A stretch of 64,000 bases of DNA. Origin: Guadua angustifolia (taxonomy: Eukaryota; Streptophyta; Magnoliopsida; Poales; Poaceae). The position numbers and the translations under genes were made by a program. Of this stretch, positions 23,990 to 35,733 are shown in pieces. The DNA is taken from NCBI GenBank assembly GCA_036346375.1, contig CM070501.1, positions 35,360,539 to 35,424,538 on the forward strand. The letters are read 5' to 3'. Numbering within the stretch: position 1 is the first letter of the stretch; the number at the start of each line of letters is the position of its first letter. The notes under the pieces were generated by a model. The model did not search any database. It was given only the letters and a program-made list of their open reading frames with translations, and was not told where the DNA came from.

Positions 23990-24464
23990 TGTCGACGTTT
24001 GTTGTCGGCAATAATGAAAATGGGACAAGGCGTCGGATCCAAACTCGATGGTAGCACAAGACGCAAAGAATTATACAGGTTCAGGCTCTCGCGGAGGAGA
24101 TAATACCCTAGTCCTATGCTCTGGGATTATATGTGTCTAGCTTATTTACTGATGAGATTACCTGCTGATGTTCCCCAGTCCCTCCCTTTATATAGCAGAG
24201 GAGGGCGGTTACAAAAGAGAGTCCTGGTTGGATACAAAGTGGGGATTATATCTCCTGTACCTATCCGTTTGGCAACGGTTTAGATTACGATTGTATCCTA
24301 CCTAATCCGGATCAGTTGCTATCTTCAAAGCTTCCTTATTTCGCACGTTTTGGCGCACCCCTAGTAGCTTCTGTTTCCATGCAGTCAGCTTGGCCTAGCT
24401 TGGTCTTGTCTAGTTGGGCCTCGCAGGCCTACCTTGCAGATACCCGTGGTGTGTATACTCCACA
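23990..24464 (+). mobile_element. Solo LTR (475 bp)
   Basis: Begins TGTCGACGTTTG and ends GTATACTCCACA, with a perfect 5-bp target duplication ATATG at 23985-23989 and 24465-24469. A TATATAG-containing stretch near 24190 and the run ACAGGTTCAGGCTCTCGCGG are LTR-like. There is no internal domain and no second LTR. 22871-23984 shows no recognisable gene. Confidence 0.82.
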
Positions 24465-25107
24465 ATATGGATGGATATGGATAAGGTGGGAGGAGCTGTA
24501 CGTCCGGATGGAACACCTCCCGTCACACGGCTGAACCGAAGCATTACCGAAGAGAGGGGAGGACTAGGAATCGAAGGTCTAATGGGAGCTTCCCATCGAA
24601 CACGTCGGCGCAATATTTTTAACAATATGTGCAACAATTGTAATCACTGCTACAACAAAATGCACAATAACGGTGGGAATGTCGAGAAAAAAATCTAAAT
24701 CAGATGAAATCATGAGTATAAAAGGTAGGTAGATTTTAAAATGGTTTAGACATTGTAAACAAAAGAAAGTTATAAGAATACAACATTACAATATTTGAGC
24801 AGAATAATTACACTATTTTAGAGTTACTCATGCAACAATCATTTTAGAAGCACTCTAGTGTCGTGGAAATTTTCCATTCATGGGTACACCCACCAACTTT
24901 AGTTTGTGAGCTCGATGACTTAGAATGAGAGTAAGTTGGGCTTGCCAGCGCTTAATTGAACCTCCATTATATAAAACATCACGTATTTTTATGTAAAAAC
25001 ATTATATATTTACAATATAGACGACACTAGATGGAGTAACCAAACTTAAATGGTGTGCATCCGGACGGAATGCCTCTGGTCACATGGCCGAACCGAAGCA
25101 TTACTCT

Positions 25108-25345
25108 TAAGATTTATAGAACTTATTTCTGATGAGCTATGCATAGAAGGACGGCTCCTTTTCTTTTATGCGTGAATGTGATCGAGATAAAAAGAAAAAA
25201 AGCGGAACTCCATTCTTCCTCACTCCCTATACACAATACCAGTTCTAGTAATTGCGAGCGAATTAGTGAGGTGACCGCAACCCAATGCTAGAGGGGAGAA
25301 GGGCAGTTGCTTCGCTGCAATCGTAACAGCGTGCAGCGGATCCTT
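25108..25345 (+). repeat. Direct repeat, copy 2 (pair with 22620-22870)
   Basis: Diverged copy of 22620-22870. It lies about 500 bp upstream of the BURP gene's TATA box. A shorter shared block just before it (CCGAACCGAAGCATTAC near 25087) also occurs near 24530, so the region upstream of the BURP gene has been rearranged more than once. Confidence 0.8.
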
Positions 25346-25815
25346 GCTCCCCGTTACTAACAGGTGGCATGCAGAAGAAGTAGAGCACGCACCAGCAGCC
25401 GGTGTGAAGTAAGCCAGCGTGCGATCTTCTCACCGCACAACCGTCAGCCGGAGGAGACGTGAGCCGCGCAACCTGCAGCCGGCCGGGACGGTGGCTTCGG
25501 CATGGTGGGACGGCGACGGGCATTCAATAGCGCGAGGCAGGGGCGGTTGAGTCAGTGGCTGCGTTACAGCTTCTGTAGCACCGGTCGTTGTTTTAGGTGT
25601 GCGCTCTCGCTGATCTTGGTGTCTCTCTACAACTCTAGCTACGTATTAGTACTATCATGAGTTGGAGTATTACTACCCTATTAGTATTACCTGTACGGTC
25701 GTACTGTCAGTATTAGACTCAGTGGATGGTATTGTTGCTTGTCTCATCGTAGTTAATTCATATCGATTTGTGCTATTTAATTCCCCCAACTCCCTAGCAA
25801 CTTTCTGACTTGGTT

Positions 25816-25824
25816 CTATAAATA
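25816..25824 (+). promoter_or_regulatory. Probable TATA box of the BURP gene
   Basis: CTATAAATA, about 100 bp upstream of the start codon at 25925, matches the plant TATA consensus and predicts a 5' UTR of about 75 bp. Confidence 0.65.
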
Positions 25825-25924
25825 TCGATCTGGGCTAGGTGCAGGGCCATCGTCTGCATCGTTCCAAGCGCAGGATCAGCTTTGTCTCGTCACTGCAGTC
25901 ATCGGCTTTCTCATTGGCGTCTCA

Positions 25925-27873
25925 ATGGATAGGATCCTCGCCGGCCTCCTTGGCTTCCTCCTGTTGGTCAGTTCCTCATTATCATGCAGCTCGTTTCGTA
26001 ATTTTCTTTTCATTATTTCCTACGCGCTGCATGTAGATGCTTGGGGAATGCTCTGTTCTATTTCTATTTGGATGCTCATTTGAGTAGTTTAAAGCCACAA
26101 GGGAATCTGTCGGCCGCATATGCCAATTGGCCGATCCAGCTTGCAGCAAATATATGCATATCCAAATGAAATAGTGGGAAAAGGAGTACATTAGTGAACC
26201 AATTAAATACGAAGAGGGTATTAAGCCGACATATATATATATACTTTGGTCAACCTGCAAGCTACTCTGATTTTACTAGATTCGTAGGGAACGAGGGAGA
26301 GTACAGTACTAAAATGCATAGATCATGAGAGGAGTGTTTCTTTCATCAAAGAAATATAGCTAGATTTCAAATACGTACAAACTCTTGTAATTTGCATGCA
26401 GATTGCATCAGTAGGAAGCCATGCAGCTCGGGCTCCGGAGCAATACTGGAAGACTGCTCTTCCCAACACTCACATGCCAAGCTCCCTCTCTCAACTCCTA
26501 AACACTCCAGGTATCATATCGATCTCTCAAGAAAACAGCTTCGGTACAGTTGCATATAAATTAGTAACAGCTGATCAACACATCAACCCTTCTTGTTCAC
26601 AACCGAAGGCACGTCTGTGAACGTCGGCTGGGGCGGTGTCCACGTCGACGCGGGGCAAGACAAGCCCGGGGGCACGACGGTTAACGTTGGCAAGGGTGGA
26701 GTCGGCGTCAACGTTAACCCTGGCAGCGGCAAGCCCGGCGGCACCACCGTCGGCGTTGGGAAGGGTGGTGTTGGCGTCAACGTCAACCCTGGCAGCGGCA
26801 AGCCCGGCGGGACTACTGTCGGCGTCGGGAAGGGCGGCGTTGGTGTCAACGTTAACCCTGGCAGCGGCAAGCCCGGCGGCACCACCGTCGGCGTTGGGAA
26901 GGGTGGTGTTGGCGTCAACGTCAACCCTGGCAGCGGCAAGCCCGGCGGCACCACGGTCGGCGTTGGCAAGGGTGGCGTCGGCGTCAATGTGAATCCTGGC
27001 CACGGCAAGCCCGGTGGCACCTCGGTTGGCGTTGGCACGGGTGGCGTCGGCGTCAACGTCAATCCTGGCTACGGCAAGCCCGGCGGTACCACGGTCGGCG
27101 TTGGCAAGGGAGGGGTTGGCGTCAACGTAAGACCCCGCGGGAAGCCTGTCAACGTCAATGTCTCACCCTTTATTTACAACTACGCCGCATCAGAGACGCA
27201 GTTACACGACGACCCCAGCGTCGCGCTATTCTTCCTGGAGAAGGACCTCCACGCTGGGAAGAAGCTGACCGTCCATTTCACGTCCACCACGGCCGGAGCA
27301 AAGTTCCTCCCGCGAACCGAGGCGGACGCCATCCCGTTCTCCTCCGAGAAGGTCCCTGAGATCCTTAGCCGCTTCTCCGTGAAGCCAGACTCCGTCGAGG
27401 CGGCGGAGATGACGCAGACGCTGCACGACTGCGAGGAGCCGGCGGCGAAGGGCGAGAAGAAGGCGTGCGCCACGTCGCTCGAGTCCATGGTCGACTTCGC
27501 CACGTCCAGCCTCGGGACCAGCCACGTCAGGGCCATGTCGACCGTCGTCGGGAAGGAGGGTTCGCCGAAGCAGGAGTACACCATGACCGGCGTGAAGCGT
27601 ACGGCCGGCGCCGACCAGCTCGTGGCCTGCCACGCGGAGCAGTACGCGTACGCCGTGTTCGCGTGCCACCTGACGCAGGCGACAAGGGCGTACACGGTGT
27701 CGATGGTCGGCAAGGACGGCACAGCCGTGGAGGCCGTCGTGGCGTGCCACGCCGACACGGCCGGGTGGAACCCGAAGCACGTCGCGTTCCAGGTGCTCAA
27801 GGTGAAGCCCGGCACGGTGCCGGTCTGCCATTTCTTGCCGCAGGACCACGTTGTCTGGACCCGCAGCGGCTGA
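25925..27873 (+). CDS. BURP-domain protein, RD22 type, secreted
   Basis: Three exons, 25925-25966, 26402-26510 and 26609-27873, with GT-AG introns of 435 and 98 bp, give 471 residues. Exon 1 encodes MDRILAGLLGFLLL, which with IASVGSHA from exon 2 forms a signal peptide. A conserved segment follows (APEQYWKTALPNTHMPSSL), as in RD22-like proteins. Next come seven 23-residue Gly/Val-rich repeats and a C-terminal BURP domain of about 220 residues. The BURP signature is exact: CH-X10-CH-X25-CH-X25-CH (first CH in LVACHAEQYAY, last in VPVCHFLPQDHVVW). BURP proteins are plant cell-wall or apoplast proteins, and RD22 members respond to drought and abscisic acid. The biochemical role is not established. 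Regulation cannot be judged from the sequence. Confidence 0.95.
26662..27144 (+). repeat. In-frame 69-bp tandem repeat, seven units, in the BURP gene
   Basis: Each unit encodes 23 residues of the form KPGGTTVGVGKGGVGVNV followed by NPGSG. Units 2-4 are identical at the protein level. Unit 1 has VNVG for VGVG, units 5 and 6 have small changes, and unit 7 ends in RPRG. All are exactly 69 bp, so the frame is kept whatever the copy number. Antisense and shifted open frames here are shadows of the repeat. Confidence 0.95.
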
Positions 27874-28098
27874 AGACAGGACGTGCGCCGTTCGTTCGCG
27901 CCGCTATTCACGTTCTTAATGCCTCATGATCAGTTCATTATGTTCTATAGCCTCTACGCAGATACTACTGTATGGTATCTTACATCTTTGCATACAGTTT
28001 AGTGCTTGTTATTTGTATTTGTATGGCGTTGCCAGTATCGCCCGCCCGCTAGCTTCTACCGAGTGGGCTATTTGCTGTATAGTTTAGCCCGTGTATGC

Positions 28099-28104
28099 AA
28101 TAAA
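28099..28104 (+). terminator. Possible polyadenylation signal of the BURP gene
   Basis: AATAAA about 226 bp after the BURP stop codon, in a context that would give a 3' UTR of normal plant length. Confidence 0.4.
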
Positions 28105-28399
28105 CAGACTGGTATTTGTTTACATCTCTTTATCATAACTGTTACCTTCATCAGAAAACTTCTCTTAATAGTCAATGCTTCGATTATCAGACTATCTCAA
28201 CTTAACCAGACGGAGGATGGAGCTTCAAATATGCTAGCCGGCCAGGGCGCCGATTCACACTTGTACTGAAATAGATCTCACCAAGGAACCCAACAATCAA
28301 GAGTTCTAGATGCCCTTCAGATGGGCCTGGTGAACAGGCACATTGACAAGCATCAAGAGCTTTACCGCTTCTTCGTTAATTAGCTTGGAACGAAATTTC

Positions 28400-30530
28400 A
28401 GAGGATGCATTCCCTTAATTGGGAGGCCCTTCAGATGCAACATACAGATCTTAGTTTTCTTGAAGAGCCTTTCCAACTGGAAGAGGTTAAGGACGTCATC
28501 TTTTCGCTCCCGCCCAAGAAGGCGCCAAGCCTGAATGGATTCATTGGGGCTTTCTTTACAAGCTGTTGGACAATTATTAAGAAAGATATCATGGCGGTTT
28601 TCAACAGCTATTGAGCTATATGATCTCTGAGGTAGGAGTTTCTGCCACCTCAATTCGACAAGCATAGTGTTGTTGCCTAAAAAGCGAGACACCAGTAGGA
28701 TCTCCGACTATAGACCAATTAGCCTCATTCACAGCGTCGTCAAGATATTCTCTAAGCTTTTGGCCAACAGGTTGGCCAACGTGCTAAACCGGATTGTATC
28801 TAACAGCTAGTCGGCCTTCATTAAGCACAGAGCCATCCATGACAACTTTCTATACATTCATAACCTGATCAGGGAATTACATAGGAAAAGGATAACAGCT
28901 TTCTTCCTCAAGCTCGACATATCTAGGGCTTTTGACTTAGTCAGTTAGGAATACCTCATCAAGCTTTTGGAAAGAATGGGGTTTGGCCAATGATGAAGAG
29001 ATTGGATCTCGCTTATATTAGCATCATCGTCTTCAAGAGTCCTTAATGGATCACCAAGGCGTAAGGTGATCCATAGAAAAGGTCTACGACAGGGAGACCC
29101 GCTATCGTTGATGTTGTTTATTCTGGCTATTGACCTCTTACAACACCTTATTACTAAAGTCACAAGGGATGGCCTGATTGCACAGCTCTCGATTCGATCG
29201 GCCACCTTAACAACGTCCCTATACGCTGACGATGTGGTCGTTTTTTTGCCAAACTGGCTACACAGGACTTACAAGCCATTGCAGCTATGCTATTCCTTAT
29301 TCGGCAGGCCCACAGGTTTACAGACAAGCATGCATAAGTCCGAAATATACCCCATCAGGTGTGAGGGCATGGATTTGGCAAAGATCTTGTAGGGATTCCC
29401 GGCGCAAACGAAGGCCTTTCCTTGCAGGTACTTAGGGCTACCGCTGTGTCCGACTAAGCTCCAAAAGATAGATGTCCAACCGATTATAGACAGGGCAAGG
29501 GCAAGATTAGCAGGATGGAAAAGAAAACTTCTATCTAGGGCAGCTAGTCTCATCCTGGCAGATTCAGTTCTCATAGCTTTATCCACCTATCATATCTCCG
29601 TTATGCCTCTCTCCAAATGGGCAACTAAAACCCTCGACAGGATTAGGAGAATTTCATCTGAAGGGCGACAAAACTCCTGTACAGGCGGGCATTATTTGGT
29701 AAACTGAAAAAAGGTCTGCAGACCAAAGCATCTAGGGGCTCGGCTTAAAGGATCTTGAAATGTTTGGTCGGCCCTTGCGGCTCCGCTAGTTGTGGTATGA
29801 GTGGAAAAACAAGCAAAGACACTAGGTGGGTATGGACACACTGTGCGATGGCACAGATTGCTCGCTTTTTCAAGCAAGCACTTCCATCGTGCTTGGAGAC
29901 GACATAATAGCTAGATTATGGACCTTCCCCTGGATCAGTGGTGTTCCACCAAAGGACAATGCACCACACTACTTCCGGTTGATACGGACAGTGACGAAGT
30001 CGGTTTGGGATGAGCTACAGGATGATTCATGGATCATACCCCTTCGGAGGATCTCAAACGCCACAGAGCTCTATGAGTTCTTTCTGCTCTGGTAGTTCAT
30101 TCGACAGGTCAACCTATAGCACGATGTTCTGGACGACATAATCCGGAAATGGACGTCAAACCAGCAATACTCGCAAAGTCAGCGTACAAGGTTCAGTTTC
30201 AAGGGACGGTGCCAGATAACAACTACAGCATAATCTAGAAGGCCAGTGCGAAAATAAGTGCAAATTCTTCGCTTGGCTTCTCCTCCAAAACAAGATATTC
30301 ATTGCAGACAGACTCGCAACTAGGGGATGGCCCCACTGTGCCATCCGCCCCCTTTGCGGCTTAGATCCAGAATCGACAATGCAACTTATACTTGTTTGCT
30401 CTTTTGTGAGGCAGATTTGGAAGAAGGTCTTTCATCAGATAGGTTTAAATCCTCCAATACTGTAGATAGGCACATAGGCCTCGCAATGGTGGTGGCTGGT
30501 GCGACAAAATGTGTCGAAACCTACTCGTAA
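28400..30530 (+). pseudogene. LINE reverse transcriptase, broken by stops and frameshifts
   Basis: Homology runs in order through several frames. The N-terminal RT region (LEEVKDVIFSLPPKKAPSLN, near 28480) is followed by DYRPISLIHSVVKIFSKLLA (about 28710) and FFLKLDISRAFDLVS (about 28905). Next are GLRQGDPLSLMLFILAIDLL (29080) and the catalytic YADD motif (about 29220). The RT-associated zinc-binding region is at 30300-30420 (TRGWPHCAIRPLCGL, VCSFVRQIW). In-frame stops occur, for example after AVFNSY at 28612, so it is inactive. Confidence 0.88.
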
Positions 30531-31429
30531 ACATTTTGACAACATCCTTATTTACACATTTTGAAATTTATGAAAGGAAAGGAATGCAAGGATTTTTAAC
30601 AACGCTTACCAATCAATTCAGACCGTCTTTAATTGCATTTCTCAGGATGTCAACAGCCGTTCGATGGCTTTGCAATTCCGGGCAGAGCGAAGCGTCAACC
30701 AGGGAAACAGCTAGACGGCTGCTGAGCGAACATTTTGTTCCAGAAGGACAGAGCCAAATTGCAGACAAAGAAATTGTAATGCTATAGATCCTGCAATGCG
30801 AAGTTACAAAGTCATCTCAAACCGGCATCCAACAGGTCCTAGTATGTTATTGGACAAAGGAAACGGAAGGACTGTCACAGCTAATTGACTGGTCAAATAT
30901 CTCGGTGCTACAGATCCGAAAGCCTCTATGAGCTTTCTTGCAAAGACGAACAGATGGATTTTGCTCCAGATGGATGGTTGCAATTTGCGGTTTTGGTGAA
31001 TTTTTAAAAAAGGCTATAGAGTTTCCAATGGAGGGCTGCAAATGTACCGTATAATTTCATCAGACAGGTGCTACTCTGCTCTCGGACGAAACAAATTTTC
31101 GAAAGTGTCAATCTGGAGACAGGTTTTTGCCGGCGGATTGGGAGTCTATCTGGATGGTGACCCATAGTGCGCTCGGGCTGTAATAATCCAGTAGGAACTC
31201 TGGGAAGGCGGGGAGAAGCTTGGCCTCTCGATCAGAGTTCCGGGCAAAAAGGGGATCAAGGCCATATGCATGATGCAAGACAGGGAAAACGAAAGTTTCA
31301 GACCTCCGGCAACAACAACAATAATAGGAAATCTCCAACAGGCATTCACAGCGACCGTCAAAGTGATAACATCAATTATTTTTTGCCGCTGAACAGCGTC
31401 CCTGCATTTTTAGCTTAGGTTCCGCTTGG

Positions 31430-32880
31430 GTGTAATCTGTCTCCTTGATCCATAATCCAAAGACTAGACCGCCACCCAGTGAGTCAGGAGAAGAAAGATT
31501 TGGCCGCCTTCACCAATAGTTGCGATCCCACCACAACCAAAACACTGCGAGATCTTCTGGCTTGAAGAATAGACCAAGCTGGAGGTAGTAAGCCGCCAAG
31601 TGGATAACTTTGTAGAGGAGATATCAAAGATTTCTTGTTGAAAACCACATCGTTTACGCAAATCCAAAGTGACCCAGCCTAAAGCGGCGCTCCAAGCAAA
31701 AACAAAGGTTTCATCTTTTAGTCATACAATGAAGCCAATTTCCAAACAAATGTTCGATCTTGGTCAGGTTGTTTTATCCGGGATGCTAAATGAAGAATCC
31801 ACCAAGCAGGCCGAGAACAAAGCGGCAATCAAAAAAAACAAATGCTTGATTGTCTCATTTTTGTGGCGAGAAAACACAAGACAAATTACCCTTCCAATTT
31901 AGTTTAGCTAAATTATCTTTTGTAAGCACCACTCCTCGTCGAAGGTACCACAAAAGATTTTAATCTTCAGCAGACTTTTAACTTCCACAAATTTCTATTC
32001 TCATTGGGGATGTTTCTAAGTATTAAAAGCTGACATAGTGGGATTTTACGGGCTGGCCATTAGAGGTTAGGTTCCAATAAAAGATATCTTGCTCTTGCGA
32101 AAGAGTCACTCCATCAATACAGACGAGCAATTCATTCCAAGCAACCGACTTAGAGCCAATGAGAAATCTCGCCAAGAAAAGCAAGGAGGAGAAGAGCTCA
32201 AAGCATCAGAAATTGTAATAAATTTTGAATCGACTATATTATCTGAGGGTGAGAATCTTGTTAAGCTCAAGGTGATCTACCCATCCAGATATCTTCCCAA
32301 AAGCGAATTTGTGATCCGTCCTTCACAATAAAGGTTCAAAACAAAAAAGTCTCGTTTCACCTTCATTAAACTAGACCAAAAGTGAGAGTCCCATTCTTCC
32401 AAACCACTTGGGCCAAAGGCTTTGAACCCAAGTACTTGTTTCGGAGAATTTGTTGCCACATCCCATCTGAAGAAAGTAGTTTATAGAGCCATTTGCTAAG
32501 AAGGGCAGTATTTTTTATATTTAGATCATGAATCCCAAGACCTTCTTGTTCTTTTGGTTGGCATAGAGTGGTCCATTTGGTAAGTCTATATTTTTTTCTA
32601 TGTTCATCGCCTTGCCAGTAAAATCTAGATCGAAAATAATCTAATTTTTTAAGGACTCTCTTGGGTAAGGAGAAGAAGGACATCATGTACATCGGAAGAC
32701 TACTGAGCACCGAGTTAATTAAAACTAGGCGTCCTCCGATAGAGAGATTCTTCCTTTCCAACTCTTGAGCCTTTTTTTCAACACGTTCTTTAACCTTCCT
32801 CAATCACAATTTCTTAGCTTCCTGTAGTGTATTGGAATGCCAAGATAATTGATCGGAAAATTACCGGCTTTGTAAGTTCG
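31430..32880 (-). pseudogene. Opposite-strand LINE fragment (RT C-terminal half)
   Basis: On the minus strand, INYLGIPIHYRKLRN (about 32860-32810) leads, across a stop or frameshift, into a 145-codon frame (32803-32366). That frame includes LSIGGRLVLINSVLSSLPMY and DYFRSRFYWQGDEHRKKY, the region after the RT core in plant L1 LINEs. Further down, NETIKHLFF near 31855 is the zinc-binding region. It lies within the + strand LINE and was probably inserted into it. I did not find its own target duplication. Confidence 0.8.
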
Positions 32881-33035
32881 CTACCTCTTATCTTTATTTT
32901 CTTCCTGTCTTTTTCTATCTTTGCCGAGTATCATCCATGGCTGGTGGTAAAGACTCTTGTTTTCCTCCCCTTCTTCAATGAAAGGCAGAATTTCTGCCCT
33001 TATTTTTTTTAAAAAAAAAAAGAGTTCTAGATGCC

Positions 33036-33681
33036 ACCCGCGTATTCAAGATTTCAAGGTTGTGAGAGCCCATTCCAGGGCCACAAGGTAAGCAACAATG
33101 AGAAAAATAGAAACTAGATTGAGCGGTGAAGAACAAAGGACAAACAGGTACAGACCAGAGATAATTCGAGTACACCAGGCCTGAGACAACTTTACGCAGT
33201 GCACCTCCTACCATTGGTTACAAGCAGACGGTTGAACGGGCATTTAGCTGATCCGGAGATGAATGACACTCCAGGTGAAATAGTTACTGGAATATGTCAG
33301 TGAATAATCACAGGTCGAATCTTACAGACTGACCAGTGAATACAGAATAATTAGTACATCATCATAAGCTCGACAAATTGAACAGAGTAATCTAAGATTA
33401 AAAGCACATACGAATCAAATTCAGCTTACGCTGCTCTGACCCGGCTTCAAATGAAATGTTTTCATTCTGTTTCGTTAAATCAAACTGCCACCCTTCATCT
33501 TCGTCCCAAATCTTCATCAACCCGATAGATTACTGAAAGGGCGAAGGTGTTGAATCGAAATGCTCTGCCTTTACTTTTCCTTTTAATTTGTTCTATCCAG
33601 GAATAAATGGTTGTTTATGTGTATGTATATACTTCTACATTGTCGGCATCATTCGTCTATACTGAACTCTTCAGTTACCTA
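33036..33681. other. Intergenic, no feature recognised
   Basis: Unique-looking DNA between the LINE target duplication and the start of the 2-kb duplicated segment. Confidence 0.5.
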
Positions 33682-33830
33682 CCCCGCAAATATTTGTGGA
33701 AACCTGATAGTACATACGTACTTTCTTGTCCAGTTTGGCTATCACAATTATGAGTCTATGACCAAGTCTCAATGTTAAATCGACCAGCCCATTCCAGTGT
33801 CCTGAGCCATCTCGAAGCGGACAGGGATCT

Positions 33831-34084
33831 GATGTAGTCCCCCTATGGGGACTGTAACTTAAGCAGTTTTTATGGGACCGTCCGATCCAAAATAGACGGT
33901 TCGGATCGGATGAAATCATTGTGCATTTTTTTATTGTAGCAAGACATTGATCCTCATATTATAGCAGAACACAGTTCATCTCGTTTGCAGTACATCCGGG
34001 CTGTCCGATGCTTCGATCGGACGATTCACGCCTGTGAGGACTGCTTAAATTACAATCCCTATAGAGACTGCACCAGATCCCTGT
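33831..34084. mobile_element. MITE with CAGGGATCTG ends (254 bp), copy 1
   Basis: Terminal inverted repeats of the form ACAGGGATCTGRTGYAGTC close both ends, and inner blocks (GACGGTTCGGATCGG / CGATCGGACGATTC) are also inverted. No target duplication is visible. The second copy is at 36677-36930. Confidence 0.65.
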
Positions 34085-34697
34085 TCTCTTGAAGATGCCT
34101 TTTGAAACACCACCTCCTTGGCGGATAACTTCTTCTAGTGCAGCCGTAACATCAGCAGGCATTTTGGTAGAAGGCCTGGCAATGTATATTGCAGCGCCAG
34201 AGCATAATACATTAATATGTTACACACTCTTGCACTCTGCTCCTTTATCTTGTGTTGTACATAGGCCTTTTGAGGCTGATCCCTAGAAAAAAAGCAACAA
34301 AGAAACCGCCACCTTTTTTCAGGGACAACACTCCCTGGTCCTGGGCATGCTTTAACCAAAAGTCCTTGCATAGAAAATCGTTGCCTGAGAGCCTAGCCTT
34401 GTTTAGTTGGCTCCGTGTGCTAGGGTGTACGCAGCCGGCATGCGTTCGAGCGTCTTTCTCGATGCGGGCACTCGCGAAACCGAGTGCATGTATGCGCGTG
34501 TGTAGATATGTGTTTGTAGTTTGACGGTTGTTTTTCTGTTTTAATGAAATGACAGAGCTATTGTCTTGATTTCTACAGCCAAATAAGAATAGAACGGGCG
34601 CTGTTGGTTCTGCTGCGCTCTGTACAACACTTTCCTGCGCAAATGCACGGAATGGTGCACATCCTTCATGGTCCAATAAGCACAAGAGGAACAGTTA

Positions 34698-35334
34698 GAG
34701 CATGTATAATGATATAGACAAGCTATTTATCATATAATTTAACATGTTATTTATAAGGCAGCGTTAGAAACAGCCATACAATGGTATAAACGGCTCATTT
34801 ATGAGTAGGCAGTTTTCCTCGAACACAATCTGTCTTGGTTCTTGTGCTAGAGTCGACTCTAGATTAAGGCCACTGTTTGTTTCATTTGGGGATTGTGGAA
34901 AGTAGCTTTTAAAAACTAGATTGTAAAAAGGCTGGATTGTTAAAAAAGTGGAGGTTGAAAAGCTCATAGTTGTTTGGTAACCAGATTATAGTTGGGGGCA
35001 ATGGTGGGTAATTTTGGTTGAAGTTGGGAGCCGAAAGTTAGGCCTAGGCAATGGTGGGTAATTTTGGTTGAAGTTGGATGGGTATTGTGGTCTTTGCTGA
35101 AAAAAAAAATTTGGGAAAAATTTGGGAAAAGTGGATTATGGGATTAAGCTGCAATCGGCCTCCAGTTGTTATAATCTAGATTAAAAGCTTTGCATGCTTT
35201 CCCACAATCCTAGGCTGAAACAAACAGAGCCTAAGAGCGGTTCAACTCTCTAGATGCACCTCTCGCATCTACATCATTTTTATCCTACATGGCATAAACT
35301 TAGAGGCTGGCGATATAGACCATTATACATGCTC
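34698..35334. mobile_element. Tourist-like MITE (GAGCATGTATAATG ends), copy 1, interrupted
   Basis: Inverted ends GAGCATGTATAATG with a TTA duplication at 34695-34697 and 35335-35337. Without the 364-bp insertion inside it, it would be about 270 bp, as in copy 2 (37558-37829). Confidence 0.8.
34868..35231. mobile_element. Tourist-like MITE (364 bp) nested in another MITE
   Basis: The ends are GGCCACTGTTTGTTTCA on the left and GGCTCTGTTTGTTTCA on the right in reverse complement. They are flanked by TAA at 34865-34867 and 35232-35234. The other copy of the duplicated segment has the uninterrupted site with one TAA (AATTAAGAGACGG near 37725), which proves the insertion and its limits. Inside, a run like GGCAATGGTGGGTAATTTTG occurs twice (34998 and 35048). 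Confidence 0.92.
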
Positions 35335-35733
35335 TTAGGCAGAAGTGTGTGGAAGAAGATAAAGCGTAATGCATCTAATTCTTCTTCAAGTGTTGAGCAT
35401 ATCATAATGAAATTCTGAGTAAAATTAATCACTATCTCAACACGTCTTTTATGGATAATGGATAAAATTTAGTTCCTTTTCCCTAGCATTTTGTCCACTA
35501 CCTTTATCACGTGTATTTCCGGCTCATTTCCTTTTCTCGCAATAGTACAAATAAATCGGGTTAAACCGGCATGGCATGAAAATGGAACGATATATCAATG
35601 AGTTATTCCTGAGTTTGTTGAAGACGAATCAAGCCAGCACGATATGGTACGGCTGGCTGGCTGCACTATGATGGCATGGCATTGATCTAGACTCATGCTC
35701 CATCTTGCCCGTGCCGGCAAGGCAGGATGCCCA

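Larger units (their letters stand above)
28315..33020 (+). mobile_element. 5'-truncated L1-type LINE with target duplication
   Basis: A 16-bp direct repeat, AAGAGTTCTAGATGCC, lies at 28299-28314 and 33020-33035, and the right copy directly follows a poly(A) run (33011-33020). The interior starts inside the reverse transcriptase and ends with a LINE-like 3' UTR. This matches one LINE insertion by target-primed reverse transcription, truncated at its 5' side. A second LINE fragment on the opposite strand (31430-32880) lies inside it. The span 30540-31430 is not assigned: it has frames with stops and no domain I recognise. Confidence 0.75.
33682..35733 (+). repeat. 2-kb directly duplicated segment, copy 1
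   Basis: From CCCCGCAAATATTTGTGG at 33682 to GGCAAGGCAGGATGCCCA at 35733, the sequence matches 36575-38235 with few differences. Copy 1 is longer mainly because it carries an extra 364-bp MITE (34868-35231) and about 38 bp (near 33787-33824) missing from copy 2. The ends are not TG...CA, so these are not LTRs. Open frames of 146-149 codons exist in both copies but show no domain and differ by indels. Confidence 0.93.

Noticed and set aside
26583..27062. Long Pro/Thr/Leu-rich open frame antisense to the BURP repeat
   Set aside because: It is the mirror of the 69-bp in-frame repeat; any frame without a stop in one unit stays open through all units.
26662..27144. Regular repeat array as a CRISPR-like locus
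   Set aside because: Units are contiguous without spacers and encode an in-frame protein repeat in a spliced plant gene.
34245..34685. 146-codon frame also present (149 codons) in the second duplicated copy at 37087-37536
   Set aside because: Conserved only because the DNA was recently duplicated; open on both strands, changed by indels, no domain.
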